A stretch of DNA of 10,589 nt from Microcaldota archaeon. Lineage in GTDB: Archaea > Micrarchaeota > Micrarchaeia > Micrarchaeales > CABMGC01. Position 1 is the stretch's first letter. Every line of letters starts with the position of its first letter. The notes beneath the pieces were generated by a model. It did no database searches, had not been told where the DNA came from, and worked only from the letters and a program-made list of their open reading frames with translations. The position numbers were made by a program, and so were the translations under genes. Shown here in pieces: positions 1 through 5,766 of the stretch. The stretch is from NCBI GenBank assembly GCA_021805625.1, contig JAJZEU010000057.1, positions 1 to 10,589 of the forward strand. Direction: 5' to 3'.

Positions 1-87
1 TATCCCAGGCACATTCAGTTTTTCTGCGATCTTACCAAAGAGAAGTGATAGCACTAACAGCAGTAGCAATTCGAATATTATTTCCAC
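1..87 (-). CDS. Cation:proton antiporter, Kef/CPA2-like (N-terminus only)
   Basis: The first 29 codons of a gene leave the window at base 1. Reading starts at GTG (87-85); an in-frame TAG lies five codons upstream, and a TTG at codon 7 is the only other near start. The peptide begins MEIIFELLLLLVLSLLFGKI and continues AEKLNVPGI. One hydrophobic helix followed by G-K-I-A-E-K-L-N-V-P-G-I is the typical opening of CPA2 (Kef/NapA-type) sodium or potassium:proton antiporters, where the first membrane helix is followed by a 'G-x-x-A-E-x-L-x-x-P-x-x-x-G' turn. If correct, it is an inner-membrane exchanger acting in pH or ion homeostasis. It is divergent from the parvulin gene at 153, with 65 bp between them. 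Only 29 residues are visible, so another multi-pass membrane family with a similar start cannot be excluded. Confidence 0.6.
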   Translation of the reverse strand, partial: MEIIFELLLLLVLSLLFGKIAEKLNVPGI

Positions 88-106
88 GATAGGTTTATTC
101 TATAGG

Positions 107-121
107 CATTTTTATCTTTTG
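107..121. promoter_or_regulatory. Possible shared TATA-like element between divergent genes
   Basis: The A/T tract catttttatcttttg sits between the divergent antiporter and parvulin genes. Read on the minus strand it is AGATAAAAATG, centred about 28 nt from the GTG at 87, the distance expected for a leaderless archaeal transcript. Read on the plus strand it would place a start site about 13 nt before the parvulin ATG. No clear BRE purine box can be assigned. This is a weak call from spacing alone. Confidence 0.25.
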
Positions 122-152
122 CGTGCAAGGTACCACATAATGTAGTGTTGAT

Positions 153-428
153 ATGGCTAACAAGATAAAATGTGCCCATATACTTGTTGAAAAGCTCTCT
201 ACAGCAAACGAAGTACTCGAAAAGTTAGGCAAAGGGGAGAGCTTCGCGAGATTGGCGGAGCAGAAATCGATAGACGGCTCGAGGAAACGGGGCGGCGATC
301 TGGGCTTTTTCGGGAGGGGCACGATGGTAAAGGAATTTGAAGAGGCAGCATTCAAACTTGAAGTGGGGCAGACCTCTGGGATAGTCAAGACACGATTCGG
401 TTATCACATAATAAAGAGGCTGGCATAA
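153..428 (+). CDS. Parvulin-type peptidyl-prolyl cis-trans isomerase
   Basis: A 91-residue, single-domain parvulin that interconverts cis and trans peptide bonds before proline and so assists folding. The parvulin signatures are all present: C-A-H-I-L-V at residues 7-12, with H9 as the first core histidine; [10 protein letters not shown] at 47-56; M58 and F62 in the substrate pocket; E-x-A-A-F at 63-67; and F-G-Y-H-I-I-K at 82-88, with H85 as the second core histidine. There is no signal peptide, membrane helix or WW domain, so it should be cytosolic, like the stand-alone archaeal and bacterial parvulins of 90-100 residues. The ATG at 153 is preceded by a weak GTGTTGAT Shine-Dalgarno-like stretch. 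Its stop codon abuts that of the convergent PAP2-like gene with no base between. The family call is firm; the client proteins are unknown. Confidence 0.93.
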   Translation: MANKIKCAHILVEKLSTANEVLEKLGKGESFARLAEQKSIDGSRKRGGDLGFFGRGTMVKEFEEAAFKLEVGQTSGIVKTRFGYHIIKRLA

Positions 429-1025
429 TTACACGGCATTTGGAAGCACCAGCGGCAGCAGAAAAATGATAGGGTATGTCAGCACTATCGACGCCAAAAA
501 TGCAATCATTACCTCTTCCTTCGTATGGGCGCGCACCAGTATTCTTGAAATCCCTACAAAAAGAGCCGTGGCAAGCGCCAGGAAAAAGGCAAGCACTCCG
601 AACTGATATAGAATTGCAACTGCAGGGCCGCTTATATTCCATGTATGCACGCTTACCTTATCCACATACCTGTTGAGCATTGTTGCCAGCATTGAGTTCA
701 ATGCGTACGCGAGCATAAGCGCAGTTATGATAAACGGCGCGTTTACATATCTGAGTATTATGAAACCTGCTACAAATGACACCATTGCAGTATAAAAAAG
801 GGGGTATCTCCTGTTCCTCTCTTTTATAAAAGCATCAAGTTTCGAGAGTTTTGTATAGACAACTATGGAAAGCAGAGGGATTATTGCTGCAAACGCAATG
901 GACACACCGAGGAACAGGTAGCCCGTGCCTCCCATGGCATAGAACAATGCTATGAAGAAGTATATTGGAGTTATCTGCGGTGCCGACGCAATTGCTGCAA
1001 TCTTCGAAAACCGGTTAACGTTCAT
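429..1025 (-). CDS. PAP2-like membrane phosphatase family protein
   Basis: A 198-residue integral membrane protein with about six hydrophobic helices (roughly 18-38, 38-57, 75-94, 97-118, 134-158 and 171-194). Three spaced motifs recall the PAP2 (type 2 phosphatidic acid phosphatase) active site. These are D-x-x-x-K-E-R-N-R-R-Y-P at 64-75, corresponding to the KxxxxxxRP box; K-V-S-V-H-T-W-N-I-S-G-P at 123-134, corresponding to PSGH; and S-R-x5-H-x3-E at 160-171, corresponding to SRxxxxxHxxxD. In the third box the usual acid is Glu (E171). Similar divergent PAP2 proteins occur in archaea and may act on isoprenoid or lipid phosphates, but no substrate can be read here. The ATG lies inside the end of the DUF192 gene (11-nt overlap), so the two are probably translated together. 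Family confidence is moderate and function is unproven. Confidence 0.68.
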   Translation of the reverse strand: MNVNRFSKIAAIASAPQITPIYFFIALFYAMGGTGYLFLGVSIAFAAIIPLLSIVVYTKLSKLDAFIKERNRRYPLFYTAMVSFVAGFIILRYVNAPFIITALMLAYALNSMLATMLNRYVDKVSVHTWNISGPAVAILYQFGVLAFFLALATALFVGISRILVRAHTKEEVMIAFLASIVLTYPIIFLLPLVLPNAV

Positions 1026-1452
1026 TTTGACGGCCTTCCGGGTTATTTACTTTTAGGCTGCTGCCCACCCTTATCCCGAAACGATTGGATATTCCTGCGC
1101 ATAGCTCAAGCACATACCTAGCATTCCTCTTGTTTGAGTATGTCTTGCATCTGAGGATGCTGCTGCATGGCTTTACTGAATGGGCTATATCAATGGCCTG
1201 AAAATTGTCGCCAAGCCATATTATGTCTATAGGGAAACGCATATTGAGCATCCATATGGGGTAGATGCCCCCACGCCTGAAGGTAAAGAGCATCGCTTCG
1301 TTGCGCTTCAGGTGCGGCCTGTACATCAGACCTACAGCCTGCTTAAGGAAGGTATCTGCGACCAACGTCCTGAAGATATGCTTTTTATATTTGACTGTAC
1401 AGATACTGTAATTGTTGTTTATTGCCACGTAGAGGGCTTTTGATATGCACAT
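1015..1452 (-). CDS. DUF192 family protein
   Basis: A 145-residue protein of the DUF192 family. Its markers are G-L-M-Y-R at 41-45, M-L-F at 54-56, the hallmark W-M-L-N-M-R-F-P-I-D-I-I-W at 67-79, and Y-V-L-E-L-C-A-G at 113-120, followed by F-G-I-R-V-G at 125-130. DUF192 proteins form a small beta-barrel fold whose biochemical role is not established. The first 20 residues precede the conserved domain and have no clear signal peptide, so the protein is probably cytosolic. ATG (1452) is the only in-frame ATG before the domain. A GTG at codon 9 is a weaker alternative start. The 3' end overlaps the PAP2-like gene by 11 nt, which suggests one transcript. An ATTAATTCAA element at 1481-1490 lies about 33 nt upstream of the ATG and could be its TATA box, which would give a nearly leaderless mRNA. 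Confidence 0.88.
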   Translation of the reverse strand: MCISKALYVAINNNYSICTVKYKKHIFRTLVADTFLKQAVGLMYRPHLKRNEAMLFTFRRGGIYPIWMLNMRFPIDIIWLGDNFQAIDIAHSVKPCSSILRCKTYSNKRNARYVLELCAGISNRFGIRVGSSLKVNNPEGRQNER

Positions 1453-1480
1453 TGGTAATCACACTAGCATTTGGACAACT

Positions 1481-1510
1481 TTGAATTAATAGTTATGTTT
1501 TATTATATTT
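1481..1510. promoter_or_regulatory. AT-rich divergent promoter region
   Basis: This is the most AT-rich part of the gap between the divergent DUF192 gene (minus) and the helical protein gene (plus). It contains a minus-strand ATTAATTCAA (1490-1481), about 33 nt from the DUF192 ATG. On the plus strand TTTTATTATATTTTG (1498-1512) resembles an archaeal TATA box and would start a transcript near 1530-1535, leaving a leader of about 70 nt before the ATG at 1601. This is inferred from composition and distance only. Confidence 0.35.
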
Positions 1511-1600
1511 TGTTACCAACAACACAACAAACTGTGGTAAAGGAATATAGCACATGGGGACAGATGTAGATTGACGCTGGACGAACTTAATGGGGGCTTT

Positions 1601-2506
1601 ATGGAAGCAAACGAAATTGAGGAGGTAGACGAGGCGGGAAGCAGCGCGGGCTTGGCTGCTGGCGACGAAGCCGTGAACTACAGCGACCTTCTGAAGCTCA
1701 TCATAAAGAAATCGACAAACAATATCGAGTACAAGAAGTACGGAGAATACGCCAACATGCTGGTGCTCGGCTACTACAAGAGGCTTGGCAGCGTAGAGAA
1801 GGCCTATGAGGTCGTATACTCGCTTGTGGAGAATGCGGCCGACGTACAGGAACTTGCAAAGCACTACAATGCACTCAGGAAAGATGAAAGAGGCAGCAAT
1901 GCCGAAGCTCCTGCAGAGAAGGCAAAAGAGAAGATTGCAAATACACTCTTCAATGACTACAAGAAAAGGTTTGGCGTAAAGAAGGCAGAGGCATACAAGG
2001 TGCTTGTCCTTCAGGGCTGGATAAGCAAAGTGGAGAGCGTCAATGAGATGGCAATACTCATGGACAACATCCTTACGATAAGGGACAGGCTTGGCAACTC
2101 ATGGGACTATGAAGTGCATATGATACCTTTGCTGATAGAGAAAGCCTTCAATGCAGAAACGCTCATAGACTTTTCCAATTCGATGACCAATCTTGTGATA
2201 GGCCTCAGCGGGAAACTCAGGGACAATTACCTGGCGGTCATGACAGCGATGAAGATTTTGGAGTTTGCTGATTCGCCGAAAGTTATAAAGTCATACCTGA
2301 GAGACATGATAAAAGAAGCCAGCAAGGAGCTCGACAGGATAAACGCCGAAATAGCAGCCATAAACTCAAGCTCCTTCGCAAAGGTGACACAGATAGTCAG
2401 GCTGAAGGAACTCGATATGAAGGCCGCTAGTGTAAACAAGCAGATCGACGAACTCATGAGCGGCATAGAGCCGAAGGAACTCATGCTCGAGAACACCAAG
2501 AGATAG
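1601..2506 (+). CDS. Hypothetical helical protein, family not recognised
   Basis: I do not recognise this 301-residue protein. It starts with an acidic, low-complexity segment (about residues 1-26: Glu, Asp, Ala, Gly, Ser), followed by amphipathic helices rich in Lys, Glu, Ala and Leu. From about residue 235 to 285 there is a strong coiled-coil-like stretch (K-E-A-S-K-E-L-D-R-I-N-A-E-I-A-A-I and onwards). There are no Cys-based metal sites, no membrane helices and no obvious nucleotide-binding loop. Trp is rare and Gly low in the core, which suits an all-alpha scaffold or adaptor. The start chosen is ATG 1601, with GGGGG at 1592-1596 as a four-nt-spaced Shine-Dalgarno. An in-frame TTG at 1571 would add 10 residues and cannot be excluded. 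The reading frame is unbroken and its codon use matches its neighbours, so it is very probably a real gene. It stands alone on the plus strand. Confidence 0.8.
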   Translation: MEANEIEEVDEAGSSAGLAAGDEAVNYSDLLKLIIKKSTNNIEYKKYGEYANMLVLGYYKRLGSVEKAYEVVYSLVENAADVQELAKHYNALRKDERGSNAEAPAEKAKEKIANTLFNDYKKRFGVKKAEAYKVLVLQGWISKVESVNEMAILMDNILTIRDRLGNSWDYEVHMIPLLIEKAFNAETLIDFSNSMTNLVIGLSGKLRDNYLAVMTAMKILEFADSPKVIKSYLRDMIKEASKELDRINAEIAAINSSSFAKVTQIVRLKELDMKAASVNKQIDELMSGIEPKELMLENTKR

Positions 2507-2535
2507 GACTTTACATTTTTTATTTCTCTTTTTTC
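2507..2535 (+). terminator. T-rich archaeal-type transcription terminator
   Basis: Directly after the stop codon of the helical protein gene, the plus strand runs into ACATTTTTTATTTCTCTTTT followed by TTCAC, with two T runs of six within about 20 nt and no hairpin. Archaeal RNA polymerase terminates at such oligo-T tracts in the non-template strand. The position, immediately downstream of an isolated plus-strand gene and facing a minus-strand gene, supports the call. Confidence 0.6.
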
Positions 2536-2698
2536 ACAGCAATTTGCCTATGTCAACTTCCTGTGTCTTTTCCACAGCGATCTTGACCGAGTTGAGATTT
2601 TTCTCCGGCCTTGGGTTCGGGTTGAAACATATCGTCTTGTTGTTGCCATCCATGACAACATAACTCTTTCTTTTCCCGAAATCTATTGCTATGTCCAT
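2534..2698 (-). CDS. Small hypothetical protein, 54 aa
   Basis: A short open frame running from ATG (2698) to TGA (2534-2536). It begins MDIAIDFGKRKSYVVMDGNN and continues through K-T-I-C-F-N-P-N-P-R-P-E-K, ending with V-D-I-G-K-L-L. It has the best Shine-Dalgarno of the region, AGGTG (2708-2704) five nt before the ATG, the same AGGTG-N5 layout used by eL19 in this window. The opening, an alternating beta strand with an Asp (I-A-I-D-F-G-K) followed by a second strand (S-Y-V-V-M-D-G), resembles the first hairpin of RNase H/actin-fold proteins, including DEDD transposases and resolvases, but nothing else of such a fold follows. It could be a genuine small protein or the surviving 5' end of a decayed larger gene. 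Its function is unknown. The Shine-Dalgarno lies inside a long inverted repeat (2703-2759). Confidence 0.55.
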   Translation of the reverse strand: MDIAIDFGKRKSYVVMDGNNKTICFNPNPRPEKNLNSVKIAVEKTQEVDIGKLL

Positions 2699-2702
2699 AT
2701 TC

Positions 2703-2759
2703 ACACCTGTTTATACATCACGCCGCGACATTAACTGGCTTTGTTGCGGCGACAGGTGT
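2703..2759. repeat. Long nested inverted repeat covering a ribosome binding site
   Basis: An 8-bp perfect outer arm, ACACCTGT (2703-2710) with ACAGGTGT (2752-2759), encloses an inner 10-bp arm, CGCCGCGACA (2721-2730) with TGTTGCGGCG (2742-2751). The inner loop is 11 nt (2731-2741), and an asymmetric 10-nt bulge (2711-2720) lies between the two arms on one side. Read as minus-strand RNA the inner arm has one A-C mismatch; read as plus-strand RNA it is a G-U pair. On the minus strand the outer 3' arm contains the AGGTG that serves the 54-codon ORF, so the folded RNA would mask it. It may be a translational switch, an RNA-processing site downstream of the dehydrogenase gene, or a remnant of a mobile element end. 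Confidence 0.6.
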
Positions 2760-2788
2760 CGGGAGAAGGAATTAAGCATGTCAGACTT

Positions 2789-2812
2789 ATGGAAAGCCCA
2801 CAGGCTTTACAT
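2789..2812 (-). repeat. Short hairpin just after the dehydrogenase stop codon
   Basis: The palindrome is ATG-g-AAAGCC, a CACA loop, then GGCTTT-a-CAT: a 6-bp perfect stem extended by 3 bp across one mismatch. It lies 7 nt downstream of the aldehyde dehydrogenase TAA on the transcribed strand. It has no T tract after it, so it is not a bacterial-style terminator. It could protect the mRNA 3' end or mark a processing site. Function is inferred only from position. Confidence 0.4.
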
Positions 2813-2819
2813 GGGTAGT

Positions 2820-4439
2820 TTACTTTGAGACAGACTCGCTCTGCTCCCTCATGAATTGCTGCAGGTAGAACCTGCTGCTCGTACCCTTGCCGGTCAGGCC
2901 GCTGCCCTTCCATCCCACGAAAGAGTGGAAACCGACAATTGCGCCTGTTGTCGCGCTGGTTTCCCTATTTACGTAAACGACTCCTGCCTGTATTCTGTCC
3001 ATGAATTCGTTTATCTCACTGCGCTTCTTGCTGTATAGGCCTGCAGTCAGACCAAACTCCACATCATTTGCCTTCTCAATCGCCTCATCGAACTTCTTGA
3101 AGGTTGCGAGCACTAGGAAAGGCACGAAGAGCTCCTCGTGGAAGAGGTGGTTGCCGTGGCTCAGCTCAGCCAGCGTTGGATCTGCATATATGCCGTTTAG
3201 GCCGTTGCTTACCCTGTTGCCTCCATAGATTATGCGCCCGTTCCTCTTCGCTTCCTCTACAGCTCCTGCAAACGTGTTGTATGCATTCTCGCTTATCAAG
3301 GGCCCCATGTATACGCCTTTCTGCAGCGGGTTTCCTATCTTGAATGACCTCATCTTTTCTACAAGCTTGCTTATGAACTCTTCCTTTATCGGTTCCTGTA
3401 CATAGACCCTTGAGCATGCACTGCACTTCTGGCCGTCGAATCCGAAAGCTGCACTGGCGATACCTGTTGCTGCTGCATCGAGATCCGCATACTTCGAGAC
3501 TATTGCGGGGTTCTTGCCACCCATCTCGACGACGAAGACCTTCTGATTTCCGAGCGAGTAGCTTTTGAGCATCATTCCCATACCGGTCTTCCTTGAGCCC
3601 GTAAAGACTATGCCTGCGACATCCCTGCTTACTACCATCTCATCCCCAACCTCTGAACCTGGCCCGGTTATGTAGTTGAAAACCCCGCTAGGGATTCCTG
3701 CCTCTTTGAATATTTCGTATATCTTAAGGCCTGTCAGCATTGACATGTTGTCTGTGGAAGACGGCTTGAATATCACCGCATTGCCCGTTATCAGAGCCGC
3801 TGAGCTCATTCCAACGGATATTGAGATGGGGAAATTGAATGGCGCGATTACTCCAAAAACCCCGTATGGCTTCATTGCTATAGTGACGTTCTCCTCTCTC
3901 CCCGGAGCCCCTTGGAATCCTGCACCCACCTTGGACTGCGTTCCGGCAATCTTTCTCTTCTGAACATAGCCCTTGTTCCTCTCCATGTCTAGCGCATAGA
4001 ACCTCAGGAAGTCTATCGCTTCGTCGACTTCTCCGACGGACTCGTACCTTGTTTTGCCGTTCTCTATGCTCAGTATTGCAGCTACCGCGAACTTTTCCCT
4101 TGCAAATATGTCTGCAGCTTTCCTGATTATTGCGACTCTCTCCCTGTAAGGCGTTGCTTGCCACTGTTTGAAAGCTACATTAGCAGCTGCTATCGCAGCC
4201 TTTACCTCCTCCCTGCCTGCTTTCTGGAAGGTGCCTATCGGCATTCCATCTATCGGCGATCGTTCTGTAATTTCCTCTTTGGCAAAGACTTCCCTGTCTC
4301 CTATATAGAGAGGGTGCCGTTTTCCAGGCATACCGCTCTTTGCAGCACTTACTGCCTCATCGAATCTCCTATCGAATTCCTCCTCTTTGCCAGCTTCAAG
4401 GAACTTTCTATATGTATATTCATTTTGGAATGCTTCCAT
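2820..4439 (-). CDS. 1-Pyrroline-5-carboxylate dehydrogenase-type aldehyde dehydrogenase
   Basis: A 539-residue NAD(P)-dependent aldehyde dehydrogenase of the P5C dehydrogenase type, which oxidises glutamate gamma-semialdehyde (open-chain pyrroline-5-carboxylate) to glutamate in proline or ornithine breakdown. The catalytic set is complete: N202 in A-P-F-N-F-P, K225 in F-K-P-S-S, general base E305 in V-E-M-G-G-K-N, nucleophile C339 in G-F-D-G-Q-K-C-S-A-C-S-R (the P5CDH-type signature), and E436/F438 in H-E-E-L-F. The C-terminal N-R-x-x-x-A-T-T-G-A-I-V-G (491-503) and the K-G-S-G-L-T-G-K-G region also fit this subfamily. The usual Q-P-F-G-G-W is H-S-F-V-G-W here (505-510). ATG 4439 has GTGGTGG just upstream. 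It lies where archaeal operons usually continue with uL30 after uS5, 64 nt behind that gene. The exact substrate is inferred, since related semialdehyde dehydrogenases share most motifs. Confidence 0.88.
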   Translation of the reverse strand: MEAFQNEYTYRKFLEAGKEEEFDRRFDEAVSAAKSGMPGKRHPLYIGDREVFAKEEITERSPIDGMPIGTFQKAGREEVKAAIAAANVAFKQWQATPYRERVAIIRKAADIFAREKFAVAAILSIENGKTRYESVGEVDEAIDFLRFYALDMERNKGYVQKRKIAGTQSKVGAGFQGAPGREENVTIAMKPYGVFGVIAPFNFPISISVGMSSAALITGNAVIFKPSSTDNMSMLTGLKIYEIFKEAGIPSGVFNYITGPGSEVGDEMVVSRDVAGIVFTGSRKTGMGMMLKSYSLGNQKVFVVEMGGKNPAIVSKYADLDAAATGIASAAFGFDGQKCSACSRVYVQEPIKEEFISKLVEKMRSFKIGNPLQKGVYMGPLISENAYNTFAGAVEEAKRNGRIIYGGNRVSNGLNGIYADPTLAELSHGNHLFHEELFVPFLVLATFKKFDEAIEKANDVEFGLTAGLYSKKRSEINEFMDRIQAGVVYVNRETSATTGAIVGFHSFVGWKGSGLTGKGTSSRFYLQQFMREQSESVSK

Positions 4440-4442
4440 CAG

Positions 4443-4480
4443 ACCACCACTTAATAAGGAGATGAAAAGGATTTATTTGT
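4443..4480 (-). promoter_or_regulatory. Candidate promoter and ribosome binding site of the dehydrogenase gene
   Basis: In the 64-nt gap between uS5 and the dehydrogenase, the minus strand carries ACAAATAAAT (4480-4471), a TATA-like element 32-41 nt before the ATG. It then carries GTGGTGG (4449-4443), a Shine-Dalgarno-like motif with short spacing to the ATG. A start site 25 nt below the TATA would fall almost on the Shine-Dalgarno, so either independent transcription or read-through from the ribosomal operon is possible. Confidence 0.35.
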
Positions 4481-4503
4481 GAGTGCTGTTCTTCTTTATT
4501 CCT

Positions 4504-5193
4504 TTACTGCTTTTGTGCTTGTTCTTCTGCAATTGCGCTGCCAGCGCTGCCCGCGTTCAATGACTCTATATTCTTGAGCTCGGTTATGCTCCTCAGGGCT
4601 TCATATGCTGCTATCGCGGTGTTGTATATGTCCCTGGTCCTGCCCCTAGAGAAGCTCCACACGTCGCTTACCCCCGCAAGCTCCACCACAGCTTTAACAA
4701 CGGCATTCGCCACAATGCCGACTCCTCTCGGAGCCGGCTTTAGCACCACTTCTGAGGTGCCGCACTTTCCTGTTACTCTCAGCGGCAGGCTGTGATTTGT
4801 GCCGCAGTTGCATTCCCATGAGCCGCAGCCTAGTGGCACGGATATTATCTTAAGCTTTGCATCACGTATGGCTGCGTCTATCGCAGGCCTCACTTCTACA
4901 TCCTTGCTCGTGCCTATGCCTACGTGGCCGTGCCTGTCTCCCACCACCACTGTGGCCCTATATTTCTGCCTCCTGTTATTCTTGGTCATCCTCTGTACTG
5001 ACGCCACTTCGAGCATCTTGTTCTCGAGGTTTGGGAGAAGCGCATCTACTATCTCCACTTCCTTTATAGGTTTGCCGCTGGCGAATATCTGCTCTATGCT
5101 GACTATCTTGCCGCCCTTGACGTCTATTCCTATCTTTGTGCGCGGCTGCCAAGCCTCAATGCTAAATCTTTCCGCTTCCGCTTCTCTTATCAA
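4504..5193 (-). CDS. rpsE: Small ribosomal subunit protein uS5
   Basis: Archaeal uS5, 229 residues, a component of the small-subunit decoding-fidelity region near the mRNA entry. The N-terminal double-stranded RNA-binding-like domain runs about 60-130, with R-A-T-V-V-V-G-D at 79-86 and G-H-V-G-I-G at 89-94. The archaeal Cys-rich segment G-C-G-S-W-E-C-N-C-G lies at 122-131 with C144 beyond it. The C-terminal domain has K-P-A-P-R-G-V-G-I at 152-160 and the W-S-F-S-R-G-R-T-R region at 179-187. The last 20 residues are a low-complexity Ala/Gly/Gln/Glu tail. The start is TTG 5193: no ATG or GTG gives a full-length protein, and GGAGTGATGAT directly precedes it, overlapping the uL18 stop. It is the last ribosomal gene here; uL30, uL15 and secY do not follow. 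Confidence 0.96.
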   Translation of the reverse strand: MIREAEAERFSIEAWQPRTKIGIDVKGGKIVSIEQIFASGKPIKEVEIVDALLPNLENKMLEVASVQRMTKNNRRQKYRATVVVGDRHGHVGIGTSKDVEVRPAIDAAIRDAKLKIISVPLGCGSWECNCGTNHSLPLRVTGKCGTSEVVLKPAPRGVGIVANAVVKAVVELAGVSDVWSFSRGRTRDIYNTAIAAYEALRSITELKNIESLNAGSAGSAIAEEQAQKQ

Positions 5194-5197
5194 ATCA

Positions 5198-5761
5198 TCA
5201 CTCCTTTCCTATTTTTGCCTTAACCTCGGTAAAAAGCTTTTGCAGCCCCTCTGGCTGTACCTTTTCCCTAGCATATGCGCCGAACTGCAGCGTATATTTG
5301 TTTTGGTCCTTCTTGAGCGCTTCGGCATACCTTGAGATTGAAGAAGCATTGTACGCCTCTTCCTTGATGTCTAATGCTCCCTTTATGCGCATGCCCCCAT
5401 CTATGCACCCTTTGGCAAACACAAACGGTATGGATCCACTGACAGGAGTGCTGAGGCCGATGTCTAGTATGTACTCGCTCTTCTTGTCTGCCTTCTCAGC
5501 AAGCAGCATTCCGGTAAGGTATGCCGTTGGCTTGTTGCACCTGCTGGGCCATCCAAGCTTTGCGAGTTCCCTTGAGTCAACACTGGCCTTTATCCTGTCG
5601 CCCTTCTCATCATAGACCACAATCTGCGCTGTTATCCTGGAGTTGCTCTTCCTCACCACCACCCTCTCTAGTCCGCTCTTTACCATCGCAATGCGCTTTG
5701 AGTAGTTTGTCAGCGATTCCCTTCTTCTCCTGAATTTCATCTCTTTTGCCTTTTTCTTCAT
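5198..5761 (-). CDS. Large ribosomal subunit protein uL18
   Basis: Archaeal uL18 (L5e/L18p family), which binds 5S rRNA together with uL5 and forms part of the central protuberance. Taken from ATG 5761 it has 187 residues. Features are the basic N-terminal R-R-R-R-E-S-L-T-N-Y-S-K-R (about 11-23), the R-V-V-V-R-K-S-N-S-R-I-T-A-Q (33-46) strand-turn, N-K-P-T-A-Y-L-T-G, and the G-S-I-P-F-V-F-A-K-G-C-I-D-G-G (about 110-124) core. An in-frame GTG at 5770, overlapping the eL19 stop, would add three residues. I chose ATG because GTGATC, part of the eL19 stop context, lies at a suitable distance. It is translated within the operon, with uS5 beginning 4 nt after its stop. Confidence 0.95.
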   Translation of the reverse strand: MKKKAKEMKFRRRRESLTNYSKRIAMVKSGLERVVVRKSNSRITAQIVVYDEKGDRIKASVDSRELAKLGWPSRCNKPTAYLTGMLLAEKADKKSEYILDIGLSTPVSGSIPFVFAKGCIDGGMRIKGALDIKEEAYNASSISRYAEALKKDQNKYTLQFGAYAREKVQPEGLQKLFTEVKAKIGKE

Positions 5762-5766
5762 CGTGA

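Noticed and set aside
2703..2759. The inverted repeat as a bacterial-type terminator or an IS element end
   Set aside because: No T run follows either side, and no transposase, target duplication or second copy is visible in this window. A mobile origin remains possible but is unsupported.
4799..5335. A 178-codon plus-strand frame opposite uS5 and uL18
   Set aside because: It is antisense to two certain ribosomal genes, has a Ser/Leu/Pro-rich composition typical of shadow frames, and has no ribosome binding site.
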